A DNA stretch of 64,000 nt, taken from NCBI GenBank assembly GCA_025359185.1, contig JANYHF010000083.1, forward strand, positions 42,823 through 106,822. Reading direction: 5' to 3'. Shown piece by piece: positions 1-7,959 of the stretch. The DNA is from Hyphomicrobiaceae bacterium. Lineage in GTDB: Bacteria; Pseudomonadota; Alphaproteobacteria; Rhizobiales; Hyphomicrobiaceae. Below the pieces are notes generated by a model that worked only from the letters and a program-made list of their open reading frames with translations, was not told where the DNA came from and did not search any database. Position numbers and translations under genes: made by a program. How positions within the stretch are numbered: position 1 is the first letter of the stretch; each line of letters starts with the position of its first letter.

Positions 1-1358
1 CGCATCATGTCTAGCTCAACCACGCTCTTCACCTTTGTGAGTTGCTCGCGCTTGAGCCGTCCGATGCCGTGCTCGGCGCTGATTGAGCCGCTGAGTTCAA
101 TCACGAGATCGTAGATGATCTTTGACACATCGCCGGTGCGGGCGAGGAAAGCGGCTTTGTCCATGCCCACGGGCTGGCTGACATTGTAATGCAGGTTGCC
201 ATCGCCGAAATGGCCGAAGGGCAACGGCCGCACGCCGGGCATCAGCTTGGCGAGCCCTTCGTCGCCACGCGCGATCAGGTCTGGGATGCTGGCGATGGGC
301 ACCGACACGTCATGCTTGATGCTGCCGCCTTCGGGCTTTTGAGTTTCGGGCAGGTCTTCGCGCATGGCCCAGAAGGCGCGCGATTGACCGATGCTCTCAG
401 CAATCGCTACGTCTTCCGCAGTGCCCGACTCGATCGCGGCCATCAGCTCGCGTTCCGCTAGCGCCCGGGTTGTGCCGTCGTCCGAAGCGCCCGCAACTTC
501 GAGCAGCACATACCAGGCATGGCGCCCCGCCAGCGGATCCCGGTGTTTGGGATAGTGCCGCAGAACGAAATTGATGGCGAGCCGGGGCATCAGCTCGAAG
601 GCCGTAAGGCCCGGCCCCGCCGCTGCCCGCATCTGCTGAAACAGCGCCAGCGCCTTCGCCGGACTGTTCAGCCCCACAAACGCCGTCGCCTTCTCACGCG
701 GCCGCGGGAACAATTTCAGCACCGCCGCCGTGATGACGCCGAGCGTTCCCTCGCCGCCGATAAAGAGGTGCTTGAGGTCATAGCCGGTGTTGTCCTTGCG
801 CAACGCGCGCAGCCCGTTCCAGATCCGCCCATCGGCCAGCACCACTTCGAGACCCAGCACCATATCGCGGGCGTTGCCGTAGGAGAGTACGGCGATGCCG
901 CCCGCATTGGTGGAAAGATTGCCACCAATCATGCATGAGCCTTCGGAGGCGAGGGAGAGCGGGAAGAGGCGGTTTGCGCGCTCGGCCGCGTCCTGCACGT
1001 TGCGTAGGGTAACGCCCGCTTCCACGGTCAACGCGTAGCCATCGGGGTCGATGGCGCGGACGGTGTTCATGCGGGCAAGGCTAAGGATCACCTCGCGCCC
1101 GCTGGCATCGGGCACTTGCGCGCCTACGAGGCCCGTGTTGCCGGACTGGGGGATGATGGGCGTGCCGGTGGTGTTGGCGTGAGCGAGGATGGCGGCGACT
1201 TCGGTGGTGGTGCGGGGCTTGAGGACGAGCGGCGTGGTGCCATGCCAAAGGCCGCGCCATTCTTGGGTGTAGGGGAGCGTGTCGGCGGGCGCGGTAAGGG
1301 CGTTGGGTGCACCCACGATGGCGATGAAGTCGGTGAGGAGAGAGGGGGCGAGGGGCAT
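1..1358 (-). CDS. FAD-linked oxidase (GlcD / 2-hydroxyacid dehydrogenase family), 3' end cut by window
   Basis: The minus-strand frame from ATG at 1358 stays open to the window edge, giving about 452 residues with no stop. The N-terminal half has the PCMH-type FAD-binding pattern (IIPQSGNTGLVGAQ near residue 65, then EGSCMIGGNLSTNAGG and YDLKHLFIGGEGTLG). The C-terminal part has PFGHFGDGNLHYNV and ends with SAEHGIGRLKRE, the flavin-proximal signature of the D-lactate/D-2-hydroxyglutarate dehydrogenase group. Only the last 20 or so residues should be missing. By family it oxidises a D-2-hydroxyacid and passes electrons to a quinone, cytochrome or ETF acceptor; the substrate cannot be told from sequence. 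The gene starts about 20 bp after the TacT-like gene on the same strand, so it may be read through from the toxin-antitoxin promoter. Confidence 0.88.
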   Translation of the reverse strand, partial: MPLAPSLLTDFIAIVGAPNALTAPADTLPYTQEWRGLWHGTTPLVLKPRTTTEVAAILAHANTTGTPIIPQSGNTGLVGAQVPDASGREVILSLARMNTVRAIDPDGYALTVEAGVTLRNVQDAAERANRLFPLSLASEGSCMIGGNLSTNAGGIAVLSYGNARDMVLGLEVVLADGRIWNGLRALRKDNTGYDLKHLFIGGEGTLGVITAAVLKLFPRPREKATAFVGLNSPAKALALFQQMRAAAGPGLTAFELMPRLAINFVLRHYPKHRDPLAGRHAWYVLLEVAGASDDGTTRALAERELMAAIESGTAEDVAIAESIGQSRAFWAMREDLPETQKPEGGSIKHDVSVPIASIPDLIARGDEGLAKLMPGVRPLPFGHFGDGNLHYNVSQPVGMDKAAFLARTGDVSKIIYDLVIELSGSISAEHGIGRLKREQLTKVKSVVELDMM

Positions 1359-1378
1359 AGGCGGCTCAGCTATTGATA

Positions 1379-2008
1379 TCAGCCGCGTCTTAGCACCCGT
1401 ATGCGCTTTGGCGCAGCGATAACTTGTTCAGGCTTCCGGCCAAGTCGATGTCGGCGAGGGGCTACAAGCCGCCGCCCTCTAAATCTGCCTCTCGCAACCC
1501 CCAGCTCCCTCCCCAACCCCCTCAACCCCGCCATCAGCGTCATCTCCTCCACCGGCGAACGCGCGAAACCATACCCCTCATAAAACGCACGCGCCCGCTC
1601 ATTGAGCGCGTGCACGACCATGCCTTTGACTGCCGCGTGCTCGCCGGCTTGCAGGCTGCGGGCGACGGCATCGCGCAGCAGGCTTTTGCCGAGGCCGAAG
1701 CCCTGAAAATCTGTGTGAATGGCCAGCCGCGCCAGCACCGTCACGGGGACCGGATCGGGCATATTGCGCCGCAGCGCATCGGCCGCGATGGCGTGGCTGA
1801 TGCCGCCAACCGTCAAGGCGAAGTAGCCCGCCACGTCCTGGCCGACGGTCACGACGAAGGTGCGTGAGGCGTCGGCATCGTTGTTTTTCAGCGCGCGGGT
1901 CTTCAGCCAGTCATCGAGCAGCGGTTCGCCGCAGGAAAAATTTTCGAGTATGTGCGCGGCCGTCAGAAGTTGTGGCGCGCTGAAGGCGGGGCGGGCGGCA
2001 CCGCTCAC
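1379..2008 (-). CDS. tacT: GNAT acetyltransferase toxin, TacT-like
   Basis: This 209-residue protein has a GNAT fold of the type paired with DUF1778 antitoxins. Such toxins acetylate the amino group of aminoacyl-tRNAs and stop translation. The acetyl-CoA loop is at residues 94-111 (RLAIHTDFQGFGLGKSLL), and the expected tyrosine is in the NERARAFYEGYGF motif (Tyr143). GTG at 2008 is chosen because it overlaps the stop of the upstream antitoxin gene (GTGA). The family normally ends soon after the MTLM segment, here residues 156-159. This protein continues for about 50 residues that are very rich in arginine and glycine, possibly from a lost stop or frameshift. I infer toxin activity from the family and the partner gene. 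The symbol follows the Salmonella module and is by analogy. Confidence 0.85.
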   Translation of the reverse strand: MSGAARPAFSAPQLLTAAHILENFSCGEPLLDDWLKTRALKNNDADASRTFVVTVGQDVAGYFALTVGGISHAIAADALRRNMPDPVPVTVLARLAIHTDFQGFGLGKSLLRDAVARSLQAGEHAAVKGMVVHALNERARAFYEGYGFARSPVEEMTLMAGLRGLGRELGVARGRFRGRRLVAPRRHRLGRKPEQVIAAPKRIRVLRRG

Positions 2009-2277
2009 GATTCCCAGACCGGTTTGGATTTCATCAGCGCGATGAGCTTCTCGAATGGTGGTTGGTCGAAAGCTTCGAGAATCGCCTTAAACTGCTCCTC
2101 GGATACCACCCAATGCGTCTTATCGAGCAGCACATCAATTGCTGCCCCGCGCGCGGCGTCGAGCACAAAGCCGGTACGTGTTTTGCCGGTGGCGGCGGCA
2201 GCGCGGTCGATCAGCCCGCGATCCTCGGCGCGGATGCGCAGATTGAGCGATTCTCGGGGAGGGGTCGCGGCGGACAT
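2005..2277 (-). CDS. tacA: DUF1778 ribbon-helix-helix antitoxin, TacA-like
   Basis: This 90-residue protein has an N-terminal ribbon-helix-helix segment (ESLNLRIRAEDRGLIDRAA, residues 8-26, then KTRTGFVLDAA) and a C-terminal tail (the WVVSEEQF segment, then FEKLIALM) typical of DUF1778 antitoxins. In this family the N-terminus binds the operator and the tail wraps and blocks the GNAT toxin. ATG at 2277 is preceded by AAGGAG seven bases upstream. An upstream in-frame extension to 2385 has no such site and would run through the promoter, so it is rejected. The stop overlaps the toxin start (GTGA), so the two are translationally coupled. Autoregulation is likely through the palindrome at 2312-2330. 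Confidence 0.88.
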   Translation of the reverse strand: MSAATPPRESLNLRIRAEDRGLIDRAAAATGKTRTGFVLDAARGAAIDVLLDKTHWVVSEEQFKAILEAFDQPPFEKLIALMKSKPVWES

Positions 2278-2298
2278 GGCGTGTCTCCTTAGCGTACA

Positions 2299-2330
2299 AC
2301 AATAGCAGATCGTAACGACACTGTCATTAC
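2299..2330 (-). promoter_or_regulatory. tacAT promoter with overlapping palindromic operator
   Basis: On the minus strand a -35-like ATGACA (2327-2322), a 17-base spacer and a -10-like TATTGT (2304-2299) precede the antitoxin ATG by about 20 bases. The inverted repeat GTAACGACA-C-TGTCATTAC at 2312-2330 has 8 of 9 arm pairs and covers the -35 box. This is the layout expected for an antitoxin that represses its own promoter. The sequence is directly visible; binding is inferred. Confidence 0.65.
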
Positions 2331-2418
2331 GCGCCTGAAAGGGCGCGCCCTCCTTGACCGCGCCGCCAGCTTCCCCCACAAGCACCGCACCGGAACATCA
2401 CCCCCACGGCCACCGCCC

Positions 2419-3303
2419 ATGTCGATTCTCGTTTCCGCCGCCACCAAAGTCATTTGCCAGGGTTTTACGGGCGCCCAGGGCACGTTCCATTCCGAGCAGG
2501 CCATCGCCTATGGCACCAAAATGGTTGGCGGTGTGACGCCGGGCAAGGGCGGGTCGATACATTTGAATCTGCCGGTGTTCGATACGGTCAGAGATGCCAA
2601 GGCCAAGACGGGCGCTGATGCTTCGGCCATCTACGTGCCGCCGCCGTTCGCGGCCGACGCCATTATGGAGGCCATCGACGCGGAAATCTCGCTGATCGTG
2701 TGTATCACCGAGGGCATCCCGGTCGCCGACATGATCAAGGTGAAGCGGGCGCTGCAGGGTTCGAAATCGCGGCTGATCGGGCCGAATTGCCCGGGGCTGC
2801 TGACGCCGGGTGAATGCAAGATCGGCATCATGCCGGGCAATATCTTTCTCAAGGGCTCAGTCGGCATCGTCTCGCGCTCTGGCACGCTCACCTACGAGGC
2901 TGTTAAGCAGACGACGGACGCGGGGCTCGGCCAGACCACGGCGGTCGGCATCGGCGGCGATCCGGTGAAGGGCACCGAACACATTGACGTGCTGGAGATG
3001 TTCCTGGCCGATCCCGCCACCACTTCGATTATCATGATCGGCGAGATCGGTGGCTCTGCGGAAGAGGATGCGGCGGCATTCCTGGCGTCGGAGGCCAAGA
3101 AGGGCCGCAAGAAGCCGACTGTGGGCTTCATCGCTGGCGTCACAGCGCCTCCGGGCCGCCGTATGGGCCATGCGGGCGCGATCATCTCCGGCGGCAAAGG
3201 CACGGCCGGCGCCAAGATCGAGGCGATGAAGATGGCGGGAATTTCGGTTGCGCCCTCGCCAGCCGCGCTGGGGACCACGCTGGCGGCGCTGCTGCGGGGT
3301 TAG
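2419..3303 (+). CDS. sucD: Succinyl-CoA synthetase (ADP-forming) alpha subunit
   Basis: This 294-residue protein matches the full alpha-subunit length. With the beta subunit it makes succinate and ATP from succinyl-CoA in the TCA cycle. The N-terminal CoA-binding domain has [20 protein letters not shown] and GGVTPGKGG; the C-terminal domain has [20 protein letters not shown] and the phosphorylated histidine in RRMGHAGAI (His251). ATG at 2419 gives the standard N-terminus (MSILV), although no strong ribosome-binding site precedes it. The beta-subunit gene sucC, normally immediately upstream in related genomes, is not in the 2.4 kb before it; the divergent toxin-antitoxin pair is there instead. 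Expression therefore needs a separate promoter in the 140 bp divergent gap. Confidence 0.96.
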   Translation: MSILVSAATKVICQGFTGAQGTFHSEQAIAYGTKMVGGVTPGKGGSIHLNLPVFDTVRDAKAKTGADASAIYVPPPFAADAIMEAIDAEISLIVCITEGIPVADMIKVKRALQGSKSRLIGPNCPGLLTPGECKIGIMPGNIFLKGSVGIVSRSGTLTYEAVKQTTDAGLGQTTAVGIGGDPVKGTEHIDVLEMFLADPATTSIIMIGEIGGSAEEDAAAFLASEAKKGRKKPTVGFIAGVTAPPGRRMGHAGAIISGGKGTAGAKIEAMKMAGISVAPSPAALGTTLAALLRG

Positions 3304-3309
3304 GATGGG

Positions 3310-3465
3310 CTTACCCGCCCCACCCCCATCCTGTCCTACCCCCCTCAAGGGGGAAGGGACGCTGGAATAGAAAAAACTCTATCTGAACAATATCATAACC
3401 ATCGGCGCTTGCGTCTCCTCTCCCTTGAGAGGGGAGGAACAAGTTGAGGGTGGGGCGGGAAAGCC
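3310..3465. repeat. Palindromic intergenic repeat, copy 1 (family A)
   Basis: The spacer between sucD and the DUF1127 gene is an imperfect inverted repeat. It begins CTTACCCGCCCCACCCC and ends GGTGGGGCGGGAAAGCC. Inner arms (CCCTCAAGGGGGAAGGGACGC and GCGTCTCCTCTCCC) flank an AT-rich centre. The outer and inner arms match the element at 9236-9365 closely, and the whole resembles 7800-7912. It fills the gap and could form a long hairpin between the convergent genes. Confidence 0.8.
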
Positions 3466-3717
3466 TCAGTGCTGATCCCTCACATCCCAGAAACTGCGCG
3501 CGGTCTCGCGCTCCACGTCGGCACGGCTGAGGCCGATGTCTTTCAGGGTGTTGTCGTCGAGATATTTCAGCTGATTACGCCAGCAGGCGCGCTCCAGGAT
3601 CGTGTCCACATAGATCAACGCACGCAAGAACGAGGAGGGTTTTGGAGTTGCCGGAATGCGCTTCACAACTGGCGATGCGCCAATTGAACCGCTGAGGCTA
3701 TGGATTGTCCTGGTCAT
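3466..3717 (-). CDS. DUF1127 domain small protein
   Basis: This is an 83-residue basic protein whose C-terminal half (residues 46-70, WRNQLKYLDDNTLKDIGLSRADVE) is a DUF1127 helix pair. Such small proteins occur in many copies in alphaproteobacteria; some bind RNA and affect phosphate, C1 metabolism or RNA turnover, but the role of this one is unknown. ATG at 3717 is preceded by AGGAG with seven bases between. A longer in-frame reading on this strand runs antisense through the LysR gene and is not real. It is divergent from a LysR gene 103 bp away, a common arrangement, so that regulator may control it. Confidence 0.85.
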   Translation of the reverse strand: MTRTIHSLSGSIGASPVVKRIPATPKPSSFLRALIYVDTILERACWRNQLKYLDDNTLKDIGLSRADVERETARSFWDVRDQH

Positions 3718-3790
3718 GGTGGTGCTCCTGCTGCGCGACATCAGTTCTACGCCGCACCGCATCATAACGAAAACGAATGTCTGTTTTGAC

Positions 3791-3809
3791 ATCGATAAAG
3801 TTTCGCGAT
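3791..3809. promoter_or_regulatory. Candidate LysR-type operator
   Basis: In the divergent gap between the DUF1127 and LysR genes, ATCGATAAAGTTTCGCGAT is an interrupted palindrome (7 of 9 pairs) with the T-N11-A form used by LysR regulators. It lies 12 bases before the LysR start, where it could mediate autorepression and control of the divergent gene. Inference from position and symmetry only. Confidence 0.45.
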
Positions 3810-3820
3810 ACCTTCGCACT

Positions 3821-4696
3821 ATGAACAAGGACATCGATATTGCTCTGCTGCGAGCCTTCGTGGCGGTCGCCGAAACGGGCGGCATGACCAGTGCGGGCCG
3901 GCTGATCAACCTCACCCAGGCCGCCGTCAGCCAGCAGATCAAGCGGCTCGAAGACCTGTTCCAGGTTACGCTGTTTGACCGGCAAAGCCGCAATTTGATG
4001 CTGACTGATCGCGGCGAACGGCTCTTGACACAAGCGCGGCGGCTGATTGCTCTCAATGATGAGGTGGCGGGCTCCATGATATCGCGCCAGTTCGAGGGGG
4101 AAGTCGCGCTCGGTGTACCCCATGACCTGGTCGGCGCGTTCATCCCGCAGCTGCTTAACAGGTTCCGGCAGAAGCATCCGGGCATTCGCGTGGCCGTCGT
4201 CTCCAGCACAACCCAAAAACTCTTCGGCATGATGGCAGCTGGCCGCATTGCCCTGACGATGACGACCGAGCCGGCCCCCGCAGCAGGCCAGGACATGCTT
4301 TTGCAGCAGCCTCTGGTTTGGGTCGGCGCGCGGGGTGGCACGGCCTATAAGTGCCGCCCATTACCAACCTCGTTTGGCGATGAGACCTGCGCCCATCGCA
4401 AGGTTGCCTTGCCCGCTCTCAGCAGCCAGGGCCTCGACTGGGTGCATATGTGCGAAGCCAGCGAATCCAACACGCTCATTGCGACCGTTGAAGCCGATCT
4501 TGCCGTCGGCCTGCTGTTGGCCTGCACCGTGCCGCCGCAGATCGACATTTTGCGGAGTTCCACCAGTGGCTTACCGCAACTCCAGGACTTTTTTATCAAT
4601 CTGCGCCTGCCACCCGCCGGTGTCGGCGAAATCGCACGCGCGCTCGCCGAACACATCCGCGAGCATTTCGCCGTCCGGCTGCGTCACGCCGTATAG
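3821..4696 (+). CDS. LysR family transcriptional regulator
   Basis: This 291-residue protein has an N-terminal winged helix-turn-helix (residues 6-65: LLRAFVAVAETGGMTSAG, then LTQAAVSQQIKRLE and LFDRQSRNLMLTDRGERLL) followed by a periplasmic-binding-protein-like effector domain (GVPHDLVGAFIPQLLNRF...). ATG at 3821 is chosen because it gives the normal LysR N-terminus; a longer frame from 3656 runs back across the divergent promoter. The effector is unknown. It sits between sucD and sucA, so it interrupts the usual suc operon, but the obvious target is the divergent DUF1127 gene. A role in controlling sucA-sucB-lpd is possible but not shown. Confidence 0.92.
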   Translation: MNKDIDIALLRAFVAVAETGGMTSAGRLINLTQAAVSQQIKRLEDLFQVTLFDRQSRNLMLTDRGERLLTQARRLIALNDEVAGSMISRQFEGEVALGVPHDLVGAFIPQLLNRFRQKHPGIRVAVVSSTTQKLFGMMAAGRIALTMTTEPAPAAGQDMLLQQPLVWVGARGGTAYKCRPLPTSFGDETCAHRKVALPALSSQGLDWVHMCEASESNTLIATVEADLAVGLLLACTVPPQIDILRSSTSGLPQLQDFFINLRLPPAGVGEIARALAEHIREHFAVRLRHAV

Positions 4697-4817
4697 GCTT
4701 GGAAGTCCACCTCCTTACCCCCATTTCATTTGACATCCCCTTCGGTCCGGGCGACCTGAAGTGGTCTCGCGTCACCTTATCAATCGCATGTCTGTGACAC
4801 CCCCCAAGGACTTAGCA

Positions 4818-7769
4818 ATGACCCGTCAGCCCGCCAACGAGGCGTTCCTGCAAACCTCGTTTCTGCACGGCACCAACGCCCCTTATATTGAGGAGCTTTA
4901 CGCGGCTTACCGCGAGAGCCCCAGTAAGGTGACGGACGAGTGGCGGAAGTTCTTTGCAGCGCTCAAGGACGACAATTCGCGGCCCGCGATGGAGCCGCAT
5001 GGTCCCTCCTGGCAACGTACAGGCCGGCCAGTAGCGATCGGAGCCGAGGCCGATCTGGTCAGCGCTCTGTCGGGTGATTGGGGCGGCGTGCAGCGCCATA
5101 TCGGTGAGCGCATCCAAGAGCGGGCGCAAACCAACGGCGCGGAACTGTCGCCGACGCTGGCGCTGCGCGCGACGCAGGATTCGATCCGCGTCATCAACAT
5201 GATCCGAGCTTACCGGGTGTCGGGGCATCTTGCCGCCAATCTCGATCCCTTGGGCCTTGCCGAGCGAAAAGAGCCCCTCGAATTAAAGCCGCTCACCTGG
5301 GGCTTTACAGACAGCGATCTTGACCGGCCGATCTTCATCGACAACCTGTTGCCTGACGTTGAAATCGCGTCTGTACGGCAGATCATCGAGATCATGCGCG
5401 CGACCTATTGCGGGCACATCGGCGTCGAATACATGCACATCACCGACCTTGCCGAGCGCCGATGGATTCAACGGCGCATCGAGGGCAAAGAGATCAAGTT
5501 CACGGCCCGCGGCAGAATCGCGATCCTCAACAAACTGATCGAAGCAGAATCCTTCGAGAAGTTCTGCGATGTGAAGTACACCGGCACCAAGCGCTTTGGC
5601 CTCGATGGTGCAGAAGCCACCATCCCGGCGTTGGAGCAGATCATCAAGCGCGGCGGTGCGCTTGGTGTCAAAGAGATCATCATCGGCATGGCCCATCGCG
5701 GGCGGCTGAACGTGCTTGGCAACGTGATGGGTAAGCCGCATCGCGCGATTTTCAACGAATTCAAGGGTGGGTCATCGAAGCCCGAAGAGGTCGAAGGTTC
5801 GGGCGATGTCAAATATCATCTGGGTGCGTCGTCGGACCGTGATTTCGACGGCAACCAGGTGCATTTGTCGCTGACAGCCAACCCATCGCATCTGGAAATT
5901 GTCGATCCCGTGGTGCTTGGCAAAGTGCGGGCCAAGCAGGACCAACTCGGCGACAAGCGGCGCGAGATGGCGCTGCCACTGCTGATCCATGGCGATGCAG
6001 CCTTCGCAGGCCAAGGCGTCATCGCCGAATGCTTCGGGCTTTCGGGCCTGCGTGGCCACCGCACCGGCGGCTCGATCCACTTCATTGTCAACAATCAGAT
6101 CGGCTTCACGACCGCGCCGCGTTTTGCCCGCTCCTCGCCCTATCCGTCCGACGTCGCACGTATGATCCAGGCGCCGATTTTCCACGTCAATGGCGACGAT
6201 CCCGAAGCGGTCGTCCACATCGCCAAGATCGCGACGGAATTTCGCCAGCGCTACCACAAGCCCGTCGTCATCGACATGTTCTGCTATCGCCGCCACGGCC
6301 ACAACGAGGGTGACGAACCATCGTTCACCCAGCCCTTGATGTATGAGCGTATCCGTTCGCATTCCAGCGTCGTCACGCTCTATGCCAAGCAGCTGGAAGA
6401 CCAGGGCGTGCTGACCGGTGCCGAGATCGACAAGATGAGTGGCGAGGTGCGCGCGCATCTCGATTCAGAGCTGGCGCTCGCAGACGGCTACAAGCCCAAC
6501 AAAGCCGACTGGCTGGACGGTAAGTGGTCAAAGATCCAGACCGCCGAGGAAGGCGCGCGCCGGGGCGAAACTGGCGTCGCTATCGATGTGCTGAAAGATG
6601 TGGGACGCCGCGTGACCACGGTTCAAAACGGCTTTACGTTGCACAAGACGCTGGACCGGGTGCTGAAGCGGCGTCTCGAAACCATCGAGACCGGCCAGGG
6701 CGTGGACTGGTCAACGGCCGAGGCGCTGGCTTTTGGCACGCTGGTGAAGGAGGGCTCCATCGTTCGACTGTCCGGTCAAGATGTCGAACGTGGCACCTTC
6801 TCGCAACGCCACGCAGTCTTGATCGACCAGAAGACGGAAAAACGCTGGACACCGCTCAAGCACGTTTCGGCCGACCAGGGCCGCTTCGAAGTCATCAACT
6901 CGATGCTGTCGGAAGAAGCGGTGCTGGGCTTTGAATATGGCTACAGCCTCGCCGAGCCCAAAGCGCTGGTGCTTTGGGAGGCGCAGTTCGGCGACTTCGC
7001 CAACGGCGCGCAGGTGGTCATCGACCAGTTCATCTGCTCGGGCGAGCGCAAATGGCTGCGCATGTCCGGCTTGGTCCTGCTGCTGCCGCATGGCTATGAA
7101 GGTCAGGGTCCCGAACATTCGTCGGCGCGCCTCGAACGTTTTTTGCAGCTCTGCGCCGAAGACAACATGCAAATCGTCAACTGCACGTCACCGGCCAACT
7201 ACTTCCACGTCCTGCGCCGCCAGCTGCGCCGGGACTTCCGAAAGCCGCTGGTGATCATGACGCCGAAGTCGCTGCTGCGGCACAAGCGGGTGATTTCGCG
7301 GCTGGACGAAATGGGGCCGGGCTCGACGTTCCATCGCATCCTGAATGACGACACACAGATGCTGCCCGGCGAAAAGATCAAGCTCAAGCCGGATACCGAA
7401 ATCCGCCGCGTCGTGCTGTGCTCGGGCAAGGTTTACTACGACCTCCATGAAGCGCGTGAGGCGGCCGGCATCGACGACGTTTACCTGATGCGGCTAGAAC
7501 AGCTTTATCCGTTCCCGGAGCAGGCCATGATCGAAGAGATCAAGCGCTTCCCGGCGGCCGAGGTCGTCTGGTGTCAGGAAGAACCCAAGAACATGGGCGC
7601 GTGGACATTTGTGGAGCCGCACCTCGAAGCAGCGCTGGAACATGCCGGCATCGGCCATCCACGGCCGGGCTATGTCGGACGATCCGCGGCGGCCTCGACG
7701 GCGACGGGACAACTCAGCAAGCACGCAGCCGAGCAGAAGGCGCTGGTCGCCGCTGCGATCGGGGCGTGA
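4818..7769 (+). CDS. sucA: 2-oxoglutarate dehydrogenase E1 component
   Basis: This 983-residue thiamine-diphosphate enzyme decarboxylates 2-oxoglutarate and reductively succinylates the lipoyl group of SucB, the rate-setting TCA complex. The N-terminal segment SFLHGTNAPYIEELYAAY is typical of full-length E1o. The TPP region includes IIGMAHRGRLNVLGNVMGK and the GDAAFAGQG metal-binding stretch, followed by HNEGDEPSFTQPLMY. The C-terminus has ANYFHVLRRQ and PKSLLRHK. ATG at 4818 is used because AAGGA lies seven bases before it; an upstream in-frame ATG at 4761 lacks one. It is followed by palindromic element 7800-7912 and then sucB. Confidence 0.97.
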   Translation: MTRQPANEAFLQTSFLHGTNAPYIEELYAAYRESPSKVTDEWRKFFAALKDDNSRPAMEPHGPSWQRTGRPVAIGAEADLVSALSGDWGGVQRHIGERIQERAQTNGAELSPTLALRATQDSIRVINMIRAYRVSGHLAANLDPLGLAERKEPLELKPLTWGFTDSDLDRPIFIDNLLPDVEIASVRQIIEIMRATYCGHIGVEYMHITDLAERRWIQRRIEGKEIKFTARGRIAILNKLIEAESFEKFCDVKYTGTKRFGLDGAEATIPALEQIIKRGGALGVKEIIIGMAHRGRLNVLGNVMGKPHRAIFNEFKGGSSKPEEVEGSGDVKYHLGASSDRDFDGNQVHLSLTANPSHLEIVDPVVLGKVRAKQDQLGDKRREMALPLLIHGDAAFAGQGVIAECFGLSGLRGHRTGGSIHFIVNNQIGFTTAPRFARSSPYPSDVARMIQAPIFHVNGDDPEAVVHIAKIATEFRQRYHKPVVIDMFCYRRHGHNEGDEPSFTQPLMYERIRSHSSVVTLYAKQLEDQGVLTGAEIDKMSGEVRAHLDSELALADGYKPNKADWLDGKWSKIQTAEEGARRGETGVAIDVLKDVGRRVTTVQNGFTLHKTLDRVLKRRLETIETGQGVDWSTAEALAFGTLVKEGSIVRLSGQDVERGTFSQRHAVLIDQKTEKRWTPLKHVSADQGRFEVINSMLSEEAVLGFEYGYSLAEPKALVLWEAQFGDFANGAQVVIDQFICSGERKWLRMSGLVLLLPHGYEGQGPEHSSARLERFLQLCAEDNMQIVNCTSPANYFHVLRRQLRRDFRKPLVIMTPKSLLRHKRVISRLDEMGPGSTFHRILNDDTQMLPGEKIKLKPDTEIRRVVLCSGKVYYDLHEAREAAGIDDVYLMRLEQLYPFPEQAMIEEIKRFPAAEVVWCQEEPKNMGAWTFVEPHLEAALEHAGIGHPRPGYVGRSAAASTATGQLSKHAAEQKALVAAAIGA

Positions 7770-7799
7770 ACGAAGAGAATGATGATAGATTGGCGTACG

Positions 7800-7912
7800 G
7801 ATCAACCCCTCACCCTGTCCTTCTCCCCACGGGAGAAGGGACGCTGGCATCGGCCATAGCGGTTCTATCGTCCCCTCTCCTTTGGGGAGAGGGACGGGGT
7901 GAGGGGCTGATC
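7800..7912. repeat. Palindromic intergenic repeat, copy 2 (family A-like)
   Basis: The sucA-sucB spacer contains an inverted repeat with ends GATCAACCCCTCACCCTGTCC and GGACGGGGTGAGGGGCTGATC (19 of 21 pairs) and inner arms around TTCTCCCCACGGGAGAAGGGACGC and CCCTCTCCTTTGGGGAGAGGG. The internal ...AAGGGACGC... block is shared with the elements at 3310 and 9236, so it looks like a diverged member of the same family. Transcribed, it would fold into a long hairpin between two genes of one complex. Confidence 0.78.
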
Positions 7913-7959
7913 TTTGCACTGCGATTTCAAGTTTTGCGCGACTGAACGGGGACTGAGCA

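Noticed and set aside
3718..4341. Minus-strand extension of the DUF1127 frame through the LysR gene
   Set aside because: It is antisense to a clear LysR gene; the DUF1127 start at 3717 has its own ribosome-binding site.
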